64,000 nucleotides of DNA from JACNIV01 sp965370415. Lineage in GTDB: Bacteria > Cloacimonadota > Cloacimonadia > Cloacimonadales > TCS61. Numbering within the stretch: the first letter of the stretch is position 1; the number at the start of each line of letters is the position of its first letter. This document shows, one piece after another, positions 8,401 to 17,066 of this stretch. Position numbers and translations under genes: made by a program. The notes beneath the pieces were generated by a model. The model ran no database searches, was not told where the DNA came from, and was given only the letters and a program-made list of their open reading frames with translations. The stretch is taken from positions 1-64,000 of the forward strand of contig CBDUTJ010000011.1 in assembly GCA_965370415.1 (NCBI GenBank), in the 5' to 3' direction.

Positions 8401-8728
8401 CTTGTTCGTTTATCAGTTCCAGAGCATTCTGATATGTATCTGCTTTGTCCCGGTTAAATTCATCTAATTGTTTGGCAGCCTGGTATCGCGAGAGCATTGC
8501 CCTATTTGCCTGAAGCACAAAATAGATTAATAACAGCACAAAAAATATCTTAATACTGAACGCAAACAGAAAAAGTTCTCGCTGGTGATTTTGGTTTACA
8601 GAAAATACTACGAAGAACAGGTCATAAACAATTACAGTTAGCAGCATTGCCAGTAGAAAATACCTGATTCCAATAACAATATTCTGTTTTATTTGCAGCT
8701 TTCTAATTATCTTTTCAAATTTTCTCAT
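5498..8728 (-). CDS. DUF4175-like large membrane/coiled-coil protein
   Basis: A 1076-residue protein built as follows: three hydrophobic segments near the N-terminus (about 22-45, 52-75, 141-160), a beta-rich Ig-like region (about 175-440) containing P-G-D-L-S-V-T-R-N-S-R-V-Y, then long charged helices (about 455-640) and Gln/Met-rich helical stretches (about 640-800 and 860-960). This layout matches the DUF4175 family of Bacteroidota-type genomes. Function is unknown; the protein is probably anchored in the inner membrane with most of its mass outside the cytoplasm. No Shine-Dalgarno is obvious before the ATG. It follows the radical SAM gene by about 37 bp and may be cotranscribed with it. 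Confidence 0.75.
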   Translation of the reverse strand: MRKFEKIIRKLQIKQNIVIGIRYFLLAMLLTVIVYDLFFVVFSVNQNHQRELFLFAFSIKIFFVLLLIYFVLQANRAMLSRYQAAKQLDEFNRDKADTYQNALELINEQADKNILERIFLVADSKAETQQIKPDLSILDPLWKIFIIIFAVSLFVFFLNPARFTESNEFFSLGKIPQAQHKTFVEVLPGDLSVTRNSRVYIEVLNPEPEVEHNFFYRIDKNWREERIHNHIKVFENLDFSFSYFIKTLYAVSDTFRIEVYELPIVKNIGIRYDYPSYTNLKPDFEPNSSGSIKALKNTDITLNIEANNPLEKASIIFSDGTFREMERTGRSAFKTGFKVLKNLDYHFNLVDILGNNSRKITRNITAIPDAPPDIKIVSPGKDTLITQNMLLPLKIFASDDYGLQNLKLVYSVNLEEENFLSIQNVFQGNSINLDYMFDLTQMFLIPGDKVTYWVEISDNSPKKQVARSRKYIARFPSIEEIYREIEKAEKEKSEILQNTLEESLELQKEFEEKRRELMKKDELDWEDKKEIEKFLEKQDKLNKDIENVAEDFQSLLEKFEDNKALSKETLEKMERIRELMEDISNEQLQEALEKLRESMEQLDPDVLRKAMEDFKFSMEDFAEKLEQTIQLLEDIKKEQSIQKALEIAEEMEEMQASLNEKTENQEASDQKLAEQQQTIADKLDSLQEQLDKAEDLMDEQKDSDLMQAMEELREQMKQDSLSSDLMQSMENLQKGDLQKAQQSQQSAQQKMQKMTQKLKQMQQMMAACSMMEMGDNIQKAISRLLIFSQLHEKSSNKYLSDPFLILPDQIAIFEGINLTLKELFKTPMIILAVGPKFLYDTNFTTSSYRELFQYVNDAKKGKVKDYLKDIQKGINLMIYDLMQASSNMQQGGCSSGMQSLMQALQQMGQQQLAMNMMTQQLMMQMSQDGRMSQEARAQAQRLARDEERLAENLKRILQSNRDAQNQTSALNKIIEDLESIAHDLKRGRIDQNLVDKQERILSRLLDAQKSIHKREFSKKRKAELSDIEDWELPEEIKLKFDKMRKKALLNEDYKEFPKEYQELIREYLRLLNEKAE

Positions 8729-8765
8729 AATTTTTTAATACTAATTAAAACATACATTAAATCCA

Positions 8766-9707
8766 TTAAAAGTACTTATTAAAATCATACTCAATTTCTG
8801 TTTCACTCCCCTGCACGATGTTATTTTTGTAAATATATTTTCTCAGTTCATTCATCCATTTGGTTTTGTTATCTTCGAATTTCCCGATTGCGATTTGCGA
8901 CCTGCGAATATTAGAAGTGAACAGGCGGGTGACAACGATATCTCCCCGCAGATGCGGCAGCAGGTTTGCCAGCATTTCAATATACTTTGGAATCTGCAGA
9001 GTAGGCATTTTCCATTTCTTTGTAATCTCTGCCAGTTTTGTGTTTTTATATACGACCAGGTTATGGAATTTCACCTGTTTAATATATTTATTACTGGAAA
9101 TATATTGAATGGTTTCTAACATGTCATCGAATGTTTCACCGGGAATACCAATAATAAGATGAACACCAACATTCAATCCAGCTTTACCACAAAGTTGAAT
9201 TGCTTTATCAACCTCTTGAAAATTGTGTCCCCTGTTCAGAAATCTCAGACTGCTGTCATGAATGGATTGCAGACCGATCTCAACTGTAACCGGAACTTCA
9301 AACGCATTTAAAAGTTCTACAACTTCATCGTTTACATAGTCGGGTCGAGTGGAAACTACCAGTCCGATAATATCGGGATATGAGAGTGCTTCTTCAAATT
9401 TCTTCCTTAAAAAATCTACATCACCTGCCGTAGAAGTATCATCCTGAAAATAAGCCAGAAGTTTAACATCACCACAGCTTTCTTTTATTCTGGGAACAGC
9501 ATCTGCTAACTGCTGCTTTACCGTAAGACCCTGCGATTGGTATTCTCCGGTAAAGGTTTCTGCATTACAAAAGATACATCCTCCGGTTTGTTCGCGGTGC
9601 GGACAGGGAATGCCAGTACTGAGTCCTACTCGGAATACTTTACATCCGTATTTTTTCTGCAGATATGCAGAATAAGTAAAGATCCTGTATTCAAGTCTTT
9701 GTTCCAT
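8766..9707 (-). CDS. YhcC-family radical SAM protein (TIGR01212)
   Basis: A 313-residue radical SAM enzyme of the YhcC/TIGR01212 family. The iron-sulfur/SAM motif is C-P-H-R-E-Q-T-G-G-C-I-F-C (C-x8-C-x2-C), preceded by Y-G-C-K-V-F-R-V-G-L-S-T-G. Later blocks V-S-T-R-P-D-Y, E-I-G-L-Q-S and H-L-I-I-G-I-P-G-E-T belong to the SAM-binding TIM barrel. The substrate of this family is not firmly known. I took the internal ATG (M-E-Q-R-L-E-Y) as start because the longer frame begins with a weak TTG and adds residues with no family match. It stands alone, 180 bp after the hydrogenase operon. Confidence 0.85.
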   Translation of the reverse strand: MEQRLEYRIFTYSAYLQKKYGCKVFRVGLSTGIPCPHREQTGGCIFCNAETFTGEYQSQGLTVKQQLADAVPRIKESCGDVKLLAYFQDDTSTAGDVDFLRKKFEEALSYPDIIGLVVSTRPDYVNDEVVELLNAFEVPVTVEIGLQSIHDSSLRFLNRGHNFQEVDKAIQLCGKAGLNVGVHLIIGIPGETFDDMLETIQYISSNKYIKQVKFHNLVVYKNTKLAEITKKWKMPTLQIPKYIEMLANLLPHLRGDIVVTRLFTSNIRRSQIAIGKFEDNKTKWMNELRKYIYKNNIVQGSETEIEYDFNKYF

Positions 9708-9926
9708 AACGAAATTACAAATCGATGAATGGGACTGAATTGTCAAATAAAGAAATTATATAATATTAAATCCTCAAGTAAATGCGTTAATACAAAAACT
9801 AAACAAGCTTAATAGAAGAACTATAAACACAATAATGGAAATTATTAAAATCTACACTATCTATAAAAATAATTAATATCAATTATTAATCATGCTCGTT
9901 ATCAAATAGATTCTCTTAAAACTTAT

Positions 9927-11213
9927 TTAGACCTTTTTCACTCTCACCATATGAGTAGCACAACTTATGCAGGGGTCATAAGCACGGGCTATCTTCTCTA
10001 ATTCAAAAGCTATCTGGTTTTCATTTTTCCCCTGTTTATTCAAATTTAAAGCAGCATTTCCTATGTATTTTTCAATGTCGTCAAGGTTATAAGCTGTTGG
10101 AGTAATTATATTTGCATCTGTAACATATCCGACCTCACAGGAATAATCATGCACCAGTAATCCTCTGGGAGCTTCAACTGTTCCAACTCCCCGACCCTTT
10201 TCCCTCGTTGGTTTTTCAAGTTCAGGATCAGGAAGTTTGAGAAGAATATCGACAAGTTCGGGAATTCTTTCCAAACAATAAATTATCTCGATTGCTTGAG
10301 CAAGATTATTGAATAATGGATTTTTTAACCATCTGTCATTTTTATATTTTATGAAGTATTTACCGGCTTCCCCTTTTAATCTTTTGCCTATACAGTTTAA
10401 TCTTGCTAGAGCACCGACTGTAAATGGTTTTCCTTTATAAAGAGATCTTTTTGCAAAAGAATGTGGAACAACCCTTTCAATGAGATTTTCCTTATATTTA
10501 TTTGAAGGAAGGATAGTTCCATCAGAGAAGATAAGTTCATCACTCCAGAAGCCGAATTTGTTATCAGCAGGATTACAACATACAAAAACCGTTTCTTCTT
10601 CCAGATGGTCGGGAATTTCAAGTTCTCCAACAATATCGGTGGCAGCAAGCATAAATGCCAGGTATTGTTTTGCTTCTTTTTTTATTTCAAGAAGCTCAGA
10701 TTTTGTTGGAAATTTACCAAAACCTCCTGCAATTGCGTTCTCACCGTGAATGCATTTTCCATTTATTATCTGCATAATTTTATTACCGAATTTTTTAAGA
10801 GCCAATGCCTGTTTGACTACATCTTCATATTTATCTACCATAGCGATCACGTTCGGATATCCAAGATAATCGGGAAGGGCGAGTGCAAAGATATGTAGAG
10901 AATGACTTTCTATCATTTCACCAAGATGCATCAATTCGCGGGTAAAATATGTTTTTTTATTTTCGTTAAATTTAAGAGTTCTTTCAAAAGCACGTATAGC
11001 AGCATTTTTATGTGAAACTGTACAGATTGCACAAATTCTGGGAGTGAACGATATAACTTCTTCAGGTAATTTCCCGATTGCAAGAGCTTCTATCAGGCGT
11101 GGTCCTTCAAAAATATTTACCTGAACTTTCTTTAATTTATCTCCATCGAGTTCAACATAAATTCCGCCATCGCCTTCAACCCGTGCAAGATGATCTACTA
11201 TTACTTTCTTCAT
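9927..11213 (-). CDS. hydA: Cytosolic NiFe hydrogenase, large (alpha) subunit
   Basis: A 428-residue catalytic subunit of a group 3-type NiFe hydrogenase (sulfhydrogenase/NAD(P)-linked). It holds the Ni-Fe site that interconverts H2 with protons and electrons. The four nickel-ligating cysteines are present: R-I-C-A-I-C (C61, C64) and D-P-C-I-S-C-A-T-H (C415, C418). All are Cys; there is no in-frame UGA for selenocysteine. Seven residues follow the terminal His, a short extension of the type removed by a maturation endopeptidase. It is last in the order beta-gamma-delta-alpha, as in the Pyrococcus soluble hydrogenase operons, and overlaps the small-subunit gene by 1 bp. No maturation (hyp) genes occur in this window. 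Confidence 0.93.
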   Translation of the reverse strand: MKKVIVDHLARVEGDGGIYVELDGDKLKKVQVNIFEGPRLIEALAIGKLPEEVISFTPRICAICTVSHKNAAIRAFERTLKFNENKKTYFTRELMHLGEMIESHSLHIFALALPDYLGYPNVIAMVDKYEDVVKQALALKKFGNKIMQIINGKCIHGENAIAGGFGKFPTKSELLEIKKEAKQYLAFMLAATDIVGELEIPDHLEEETVFVCCNPADNKFGFWSDELIFSDGTILPSNKYKENLIERVVPHSFAKRSLYKGKPFTVGALARLNCIGKRLKGEAGKYFIKYKNDRWLKNPLFNNLAQAIEIIYCLERIPELVDILLKLPDPELEKPTREKGRGVGTVEAPRGLLVHDYSCEVGYVTDANIITPTAYNLDDIEKYIGNAALNLNKQGKNENQIAFELEKIARAYDPCISCATHMVRVKKV

Positions 11214-11992
11214 TATATAGCCTCCAGCAATTTTTGAATTTTATCTACAATTTCACTTCCCCCGAAAATCCTGAATCTCCTGACAATATCCTCTGCGTTG
11301 AAACCTTTTTCTTTCAATAGTTTTAATTCTGAAAGATGGTTTGCTTCATCGATTATTCCCCAACATCCGATGCAGGGAATATTATGAGAAGGACAAGGAG
11401 CTGTGCATCCGCCCTTAGTTAAAGGACCCAAGCATAATTTTCCATCATAAAGCAGACACTCGTTTTCTTTAAACTTGCATTCCAGACAAACAGGTGAATT
11501 TGTATAGGTGGGTTGATTTCCGTATAATAACTGAGTTAAAGCTCGCAACATTTGAGGTTTACTGGGAGGACAACCGGGAATATAAGCATCAACTTTAACG
11601 AATTTGTGAACCGGTTGAGCTTCTCTGGGAATGGCAACTGTAAACTTCATATCACCGTAAACTCGTTTGAATCGTTGTTCCCAATCTCCATCACCAAGTG
11701 ACATAGCCTGTATACCACCAAAGTTTGCACAAGTTCCGAAAGCAATTACAATTTTTGCATTTTCTCGTATTTCTTTCAATTCCCTAACCTGCTTATCTGT
11801 GTTTATCGAACCTTCTACCAGAGCAATATCAACTAAAGCATTATCATCATTATTGCTCATTGCTTCATAAAAAACCTTAATGTCTGCAGCAGAAAACAGG
11901 TCCAGCAATTCGTCTTCGCAATCAAGAAGAGCAAGCTGGCATCCTGCACAACCTGTGAATCCATAAATTCCTAATGTCGGTTTCTTTTTCAT
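11213..11992 (-). CDS. hydD: NiFe hydrogenase, small (delta) subunit
   Basis: A 259-residue electron-transfer subunit related to the 20-kDa subunit of complex I. The proximal 4Fe-4S cluster ligands begin with T-G-C-A-G-C-Q-L, followed by G-T-C-A-N-F-G-G and P-G-C-P-P. A Cys-rich C-terminal half (C-L-E-C, C-L-L, C-L-G, G-C-T-A-P-C-P, C-I-G-C-W-G) would hold further clusters. It carries electrons from HydA towards the HydB/HydG subunits. The ATG has a GGAGGA-type site upstream, and the gene is sandwiched in the operon with 8 bp to hydG and 1 bp overlap with hydA. Confidence 0.93.
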   Translation of the reverse strand: MKKKPTLGIYGFTGCAGCQLALLDCEDELLDLFSAADIKVFYEAMSNNDDNALVDIALVEGSINTDKQVRELKEIRENAKIVIAFGTCANFGGIQAMSLGDGDWEQRFKRVYGDMKFTVAIPREAQPVHKFVKVDAYIPGCPPSKPQMLRALTQLLYGNQPTYTNSPVCLECKFKENECLLYDGKLCLGPLTKGGCTAPCPSHNIPCIGCWGIIDEANHLSELKLLKEKGFNAEDIVRRFRIFGGSEIVDKIQKLLEAI

Positions 11993-12000
11993 GGTTCCTC

Positions 12001-12858
12001 CTAAATCATTTCTCTCATATGAATAACATCCCAGTATGTAAATACAGGACCATCAATACAAGTATACCGGTAATCGATAATACAATGACCACATTTTCCG
12101 CAGCCGCATTTCATTCTTCTTTCAAGGTTTAGTAATATTTTATCTTTCTCCAGATTATATTTCAGGATTTCCTTTACTACGAATTTATACATAACAGGAG
12201 GACCGCAAACACAAGCAATTGTATTTGCAGGATCAATATCATTCACATATTTAAATAAATGGGTTACCTTTCCTTCCTCAATTGTATCTTCATAACCTTC
12301 ATTCCCTTTATCCACTGTAAGAAAAAGTTCGATCTGATCGGAATCGAGCATTTCAACAAAATCCGGTTTATAAAGCATATCATCAACATTTTTTGCTCCG
12401 TACAAATAGATTAATCTACCGAATAATTCCCTTTTATCCATAATATAAAGCAACAATGATCTTAACGGAGCAGCTCCCAATCCTCCGGCAACAATAATAA
12501 TGTCCTTACCCAGCATTTTTTCAATTGGAAATCCGTTACCGAAAGGTCCGCGAAGACCTAACATATCACCATCTTTCAATTCAAATATTTTATTAGTAAT
12601 TTTTCCTGTTTTCCTGATTGCGAATTCAAAGATGCCTTTCCTGGTAGGAGAAGAAGAAATCGAAAATGGTGCTTCACCTGTTCCAAAAAGCGACAACATC
12701 ATAAATTGTCCGGGTTTATAGCTCAGATCCAGATGTTTAAATTCCTCTTTGGGAACAATTTGAAAAAACCTTACATCAGGAGTTAGATCACGTTTACTGA
12801 TGACTCTCATCATAATTGGAGTATATAATTCCAATCTTTTGTTATATTCGTATTTCAT
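12001..12858 (-). CDS. hydG: Hydrogenase FAD/NAD(P)-binding (gamma) subunit
   Basis: A 285-residue ferredoxin-NADP reductase-like subunit. A flavin-binding barrel comes first (Y-K-P-G-Q-F-M-M-L, P-F-S-I-S-S-S-P), then the nucleotide-binding fold (V-A-G-G-L-G-A-A-P-L-R-S and C-V-C-G-P-P-V-M), and a C-terminal 2Fe-2S motif C-G-C-G-K-C-G-H-C. It should exchange electrons between NAD(P)H and the iron-sulfur chain of the hydrogenase. Sequence alone does not tell NADH from NADPH preference. It is separated by 13 bp from hydB and 8 bp from hydD. Confidence 0.92.
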   Translation of the reverse strand: MKYEYNKRLELYTPIMMRVISKRDLTPDVRFFQIVPKEEFKHLDLSYKPGQFMMLSLFGTGEAPFSISSSPTRKGIFEFAIRKTGKITNKIFELKDGDMLGLRGPFGNGFPIEKMLGKDIIIVAGGLGAAPLRSLLLYIMDKRELFGRLIYLYGAKNVDDMLYKPDFVEMLDSDQIELFLTVDKGNEGYEDTIEEGKVTHLFKYVNDIDPANTIACVCGPPVMYKFVVKEILKYNLEKDKILLNLERRMKCGCGKCGHCIIDYRYTCIDGPVFTYWDVIHMREMI

Positions 12859-12871
12859 TTGTTCTCTCCCC

Positions 12872-13888
12872 CTAGCCTTTCAATTTTTCAACAACAGTTG
12901 GAACATTTATTTCGACCGGACAGGTTACGATACATCTTCCACATCCGACACAACTTGGAGAACCGAAATGTCCGATAAATGCTTTTAATTTGTGAGTGTA
13001 CCATAATTTTAATCTTTCTGCTTTTGATTCCCTGAAATTATGCTGTCCGGCAACGAGTGAATAATCTTTGAACTGACATGAATCCCAGTATCTTCTTCTA
13101 TGACCTATTTCTTTGTTCAATTCCAAATCGTCTATAATATTGAAGCATGTGCAGGTGGGACAGACCATTGTACATTGACCGCACGACAGGCATTTGTCAC
13201 CAAACTCATTCCAGAATTCAGCGTCATACATTAATTCCATTAAATCTGTAACTCCTTCTAAATCCGGATTGTTTTTGAAACTTTCATTTTTCCGTTTTCT
13301 GAACTCAACGAATTTTTGAGAAACATCTTCTGGAAGATTTTCATCGAAAATGTCGTCACCCTTTCTTACGATATCATCACCAACCTCCGAACCTACCCAA
13401 ACTAAATAGTAATCACCCAGATCGAAGAAAAACAAATCATAACCTTCTTCCACTATACTGGTGTTGGTTTTGTGACAAAAGCAATGTTCATCCGGGATTC
13501 CAGATTTCCCGATTATTATCAGCTTCTCTCTTCTTTTCATGTAATAATTATCAACATAATCTGTAGTGTAGAATTTTGTGAGGATGTTTACTGCATGAAT
13601 TTCACAGGCAGGAACACTTACAATAACTTTTGTGGAAATTTCTTCATTGTTAATAGTAAATTTTTGTGGTGTATAATCCAGGATATTAAAATCGGTAGGC
13701 ATAAGAAACTTCTTCACAGGGAGAATAGTTCGGATGCACTCCTCATGAAAAACTAAATCTTTCGGATTTTCAATTTTTTCATAAGAATATCTTTTGCCTT
13801 TCGGAAGCGGAGACCAAACTTCTCCAAAATTTGCCAGAACGTCATAAAGTTTTTTCTCATCTTTTTTGTTCAACTTCAGTGCTCGCAT
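12872..13888 (-). CDS. hydB: Hydrogenase 4Fe-4S (beta) subunit
   Basis: A 338-residue HydB-type subunit. The N-terminal two-thirds carry conserved V-S-V-P-A-C-E-I-H-A and a C-F-C-H segment. The C-terminus has two ferredoxin-type cluster motifs: C-L-S-C-G-Q-C-T-M-V-C-P and C-V-G-C-G-R-C-I-V-T-C-P. It bridges electrons between the small subunit and the flavin subunit. In the archaeal homologue it was also linked with sulfur reduction, hence the name sulfhydrogenase. It is first of the four hydrogenase genes and starts 15 bp after acetate kinase ends, with GGGGGA upstream of its ATG. Confidence 0.9.
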   Translation of the reverse strand: MRALKLNKKDEKKLYDVLANFGEVWSPLPKGKRYSYEKIENPKDLVFHEECIRTILPVKKFLMPTDFNILDYTPQKFTINNEEISTKVIVSVPACEIHAVNILTKFYTTDYVDNYYMKRREKLIIIGKSGIPDEHCFCHKTNTSIVEEGYDLFFFDLGDYYLVWVGSEVGDDIVRKGDDIFDENLPEDVSQKFVEFRKRKNESFKNNPDLEGVTDLMELMYDAEFWNEFGDKCLSCGQCTMVCPTCTCFNIIDDLELNKEIGHRRRYWDSCQFKDYSLVAGQHNFRESKAERLKLWYTHKLKAFIGHFGSPSCVGCGRCIVTCPVEINVPTVVEKLKG

Positions 13889-13903
13889 ATTATCCCCCTG
13901 TAA

Positions 13904-15262
13904 TTATTCATTTTTATATTTTTTTAAAGGAATTTTCGAAACTATTTTCTTTAATTCCGGATTTTTTTTGCATTCTTTCTTAAAATCTTCATCACGAAGT
14001 GAGTTTCTGTAACCTGGCATCTGGAAACGATAAACATATTTTACCTGTTCTTTTCTACTTTCTTCATAGAGTGCTACCACATCTTCTATAAAAACTCTTT
14101 CCTCATCGGTTGGAATTACAAATATTTTTACTTTGGAATCATTGGCACTGATATCGAATTCAGCATTTCTGCTTATTGCCAGATTATTTTTTTCTTCATC
14201 GAGTTTGATTCCCATGAATTCCAAACCCTGCAGGGCTATAGCTCGAATGATACTGCTTTTTTCTCCTACACCAGCCGTAAAAATAACTGCATCAATACCA
14301 CCGACTGCAGCAGCATAAGCACCAATATATTTTTTTATGCGGTAGCTTTCCATATCTATGGCAAGCTTTGCTTTTTCATCACCTTTTTCAGCCATTTCTT
14401 CTACATCGCGCCTATCAACGTACTTGCCGGTAATTCCCAGAATTCCTGATTTATGGTTCAGGAGTGAATTCATTTCTTTGGTAGTATATCCTTCTTTTTC
14501 CATCATAAAAAGATCGATTGCGGCATCATGATCTCCAGCTCTTGTTCCCATTATCAATCCTTCCAAAGGAGTAAAACCCATACTGGTATCATAAGAGAAT
14601 CCATATTTAATTGCATTCAAAGAAACTCCATTGCCAATATGACAGATCACAAGATTACATTCAAAAGGATCTTTTCCCAGGAGGACAGCAGCTCTGCGGG
14701 AAACATACAAAAGCGAAGTGCCGTGAAATCCATATCTTCTGATTTTATACTTTTCATACCATTCATAAGGTAGAGCGTACATATAAATATGTTTTGGCAT
14801 TGTTTGATGCCAGGCCGTATCCATAACAGCAATATGGGGAACATCTGGCATTAATTCTCTGGCAGCTTCAATTCCAAGGATATTCGGAGGATTATGCAGA
14901 GGAGCCAACTCAGTTAATTCTTTGAAAGTATTCAAAACTTTCTCTGTAATGATCACAGACCTGGAAAATTTCTCCCCACCATGAACAACGCGGTGTCCAA
15001 CCGCTGAAATCACCGAAAGGTCATCTATCACTCCATATTCTTTACTTACCAGCAGTTCCATTATAAACTGAATAGCTGCTCGATGATCTGAACAACGCCC
15101 GGCAACTTCTATCTTATCCTTCCCCTGAACCTGATGAAGACAAACCGAATCTTTTGTATCCAATCTCTCAATGACTCCATTTGCCAAAATATCCTGCTTA
15201 TCCCAATCAAATAACTTATACTTAACCGATGAACTTCCGCAATTTAAACAGAGGATGATCAT
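13904..15262 (-). CDS. ackA: Acetate kinase
   Basis: A 452-residue ASKHA-family kinase that interconverts acetyl phosphate + ADP and acetate + ATP. Signatures: N-C-G-S-S-S-V-K-Y at the start, V-G-H-R-V-V-H-G-G, F-H-G-T-S, H-I-G-N-G-V-S, D-T-S-M-G-F-T-P-L-E-G and F-T-A-G-V-G-E. The protein is about 50 residues longer than typical AckA; the extra is a basic C-terminal tail (from about residue 405) with no known match. Butyrate kinase is an alternative substrate class, but the motifs fit acetate kinase better. The neighbours (Ptb-like enzyme, malic enzyme, hydrogenase) support a fermentative ATP-generating role. Confidence 0.92.
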   Translation of the reverse strand: MIILCLNCGSSSVKYKLFDWDKQDILANGVIERLDTKDSVCLHQVQGKDKIEVAGRCSDHRAAIQFIMELLVSKEYGVIDDLSVISAVGHRVVHGGEKFSRSVIITEKVLNTFKELTELAPLHNPPNILGIEAARELMPDVPHIAVMDTAWHQTMPKHIYMYALPYEWYEKYKIRRYGFHGTSLLYVSRRAAVLLGKDPFECNLVICHIGNGVSLNAIKYGFSYDTSMGFTPLEGLIMGTRAGDHDAAIDLFMMEKEGYTTKEMNSLLNHKSGILGITGKYVDRRDVEEMAEKGDEKAKLAIDMESYRIKKYIGAYAAAVGGIDAVIFTAGVGEKSSIIRAIALQGLEFMGIKLDEEKNNLAISRNAEFDISANDSKVKIFVIPTDEERVFIEDVVALYEESRKEQVKYVYRFQMPGYRNSLRDEDFKKECKKNPELKKIVSKIPLKKYKNE

Positions 15263-15297
15263 TTTTTAGTTCCTCTTCTTCTAATCATCAATTTCTG

Positions 15298-17064
15298 TTA
15301 TTCATTTTCTGGTTCCGGTAATTCGATAAATCCTTGATTTTGAAGAGCATCTACTTCTGCTCTTGCCTTCCTGATTATTGATGATGATTTCTTATACAGC
15401 TCTTCTCTGGTCATTATTATTTTGGCAATTCCCTGTTCAATTGCTTTCATTCCAACTGCTACAGCTTCTCTGGGGAATACTTCGAATTCATTCATTCTGG
15501 GAATAATATATTCTTCGGAAAGACCTTTATCTTCAGCACATTTGGCAAGTTCGTAAGCTGCTGCTATGCACATTTCATCTGTTATTGTGCTTGCCATTAC
15601 ATCCAGAGTACCGCGGAATATTCCGGGAAAACCGAGAGAATTATTTACCTGGTTAGGAAAGTCTGATCTGCCTGTTGCCACAATTCTTGCTCCTGCTTCT
15701 TTTGCTTCCCAGGGCCAGATCTCGGGAACAGGATTTGCACAGGCAAAAACAATAGCATCTTTTGCCATAGAAGCAACCCACTCTTTCTTAATAACACCCG
15801 GACCCGATTTTGAAAGAGCGATGCAAACATCTGCATCTTTCATTGCTTCCGCAATTCCACCTTTTCTTCCCTTTTTATTTGAAATTACACACATATTCCA
15901 TTTTTCCTTTGTTTCCGGTGTATTTAATTCTTTTCTACCTTTATGCAGAATACCTTTTGTATCTACCATCATAATATTTCCCGGTGGAAAACCCGCAGCA
16001 ATCAAAATCCTGGAAATGGCAATATTGGCAGCACCTGCACCGATCAAAGCGATTTTCACTTCCTTTTTATTTTTCCCTACGAATTTAACAGCATTTATCA
16101 ATCCTGCCAAAGTTATAGCTGCAGTTCCTTGTTGGTCATCATGCCAAACGGGAATCTTCATTTCTTTGCGAAGAGTATCCAGGATATGAAAACATTTAGG
16201 TTTGGAAATATCTTCCAGATTAATCCCTCCAAATGTAGGAGTAAGCCATTTACAGAGGGTAATAATATCTTCAGGTTCATGGGCATCGATACATATTGGA
16301 AAGGCATCTATACCTCCCAGATATTTGAATAAAATTGCTTTCCCTTCCATAACAGGTAAGCCTGCTTCAGGTCCGATATCACCCAAACCCAGAACTCTGG
16401 TTCCATCAGAAACAATGGCTACAAAATTGGATTTATTCGTATGTTCATAAACCTTTTCCGGGTTTTTATAAATATCTTTACAGGGAGCTGCAACTCCGGG
16501 TGTATACCAAATAGCAAAATCATCAAAATTTCTGATGCAGCATTTGGGCATAACCGATAATTTTCCACGATAAAAGGGATGAAGTTTCATTGCATCTTCA
16601 CTCGGTTTTTGAGCTTTTGCCAGCAATTCTTCCAAAGAAACGGTTTTTGTTAAGGATCTCACCTTTGATAAAAGTTCTTTATACTTAACCGGTTTTTCCA
16701 GAAAACCGTCTACAGGTAAAAGCTTGGTACCTGCAATCTCACTAATATTTACCTTCATAACTTCCTGCATGGAGGTCACTATCAAAATAGGAACCCTGGA
16801 AACTTCATAAAATTCAGAATCCCTATCCGGATTGCGTAGTTTATTTACCACCACCAGACCGGCAATATCGCTCTCCATCATAACATCTAAAATTATCAAA
16901 TCGGGTTTCACATCCTTAACTTTTCCCAGGAATTCTTTTGCTGAATAGGCACTGAAACATTCATAAGAATTACTCTCTAAAATAGTTCTGGTTGCAGAAA
17001 CGTAATCCGGATCATCATCTACTATAAAAATTCTAGTTTTGTTTTTATCTTCTTTTTTAATCAT
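15298..17064 (-). CDS. Receiver domain-malic enzyme fusion
   Basis: A 588-residue fusion. Residues 10-140 are a complete receiver domain: acidic pocket V-D-D-D, phosphoacceptor Asp60 in I-I-L-D-V-M-M, Thr97, and Lys124 in F-L-E-K-P-V. Residues of about 160-560 are malic enzyme (oxidative decarboxylation of malate to pyruvate and CO2): W-Y-T-P-G-V-A-A-P-C with the catalytic Tyr, metal-binding H-D-D-Q-Q-G-T-A, dinucleotide fold I-G-A-G-A-A-N, and C-A-N-P-V-P-E. The two parts are joined by about 20 residues within one reading frame. Malic enzymes usually lack receiver domains, while MaeB types carry a C-terminal acetyltransferase-like domain instead. Here that kind of enzyme is the adjacent upstream gene, 2 bp away. 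Control by phosphorylation is inferred. Confidence 0.92.
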   Translation of the reverse strand: MIKKEDKNKTRIFIVDDDPDYVSATRTILESNSYECFSAYSAKEFLGKVKDVKPDLIILDVMMESDIAGLVVVNKLRNPDRDSEFYEVSRVPILIVTSMQEVMKVNISEIAGTKLLPVDGFLEKPVKYKELLSKVRSLTKTVSLEELLAKAQKPSEDAMKLHPFYRGKLSVMPKCCIRNFDDFAIWYTPGVAAPCKDIYKNPEKVYEHTNKSNFVAIVSDGTRVLGLGDIGPEAGLPVMEGKAILFKYLGGIDAFPICIDAHEPEDIITLCKWLTPTFGGINLEDISKPKCFHILDTLRKEMKIPVWHDDQQGTAAITLAGLINAVKFVGKNKKEVKIALIGAGAANIAISRILIAAGFPPGNIMMVDTKGILHKGRKELNTPETKEKWNMCVISNKKGRKGGIAEAMKDADVCIALSKSGPGVIKKEWVASMAKDAIVFACANPVPEIWPWEAKEAGARIVATGRSDFPNQVNNSLGFPGIFRGTLDVMASTITDEMCIAAAYELAKCAEDKGLSEEYIIPRMNEFEVFPREAVAVGMKAIEQGIAKIIMTREELYKKSSSIIRKARAEVDALQNQGFIELPEPENE

Positions 17065-17066
17065 TT

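Noticed and set aside
9747..9926. Terminator after the hydrogenase operon
   Set aside because: Only weak AT-only inverted repeats (ATTAAT type) are visible; no GC-containing stem followed by a U-tract.
9927..11213. Selenocysteine-containing hydrogenase
   Set aside because: All four nickel-ligand positions are Cys codons and no in-frame UGA interrupts the gene.
15566..16189. 207-codon plus-strand frame
   Set aside because: Antisense shadow of the malic enzyme domain; no start signal and no family match.
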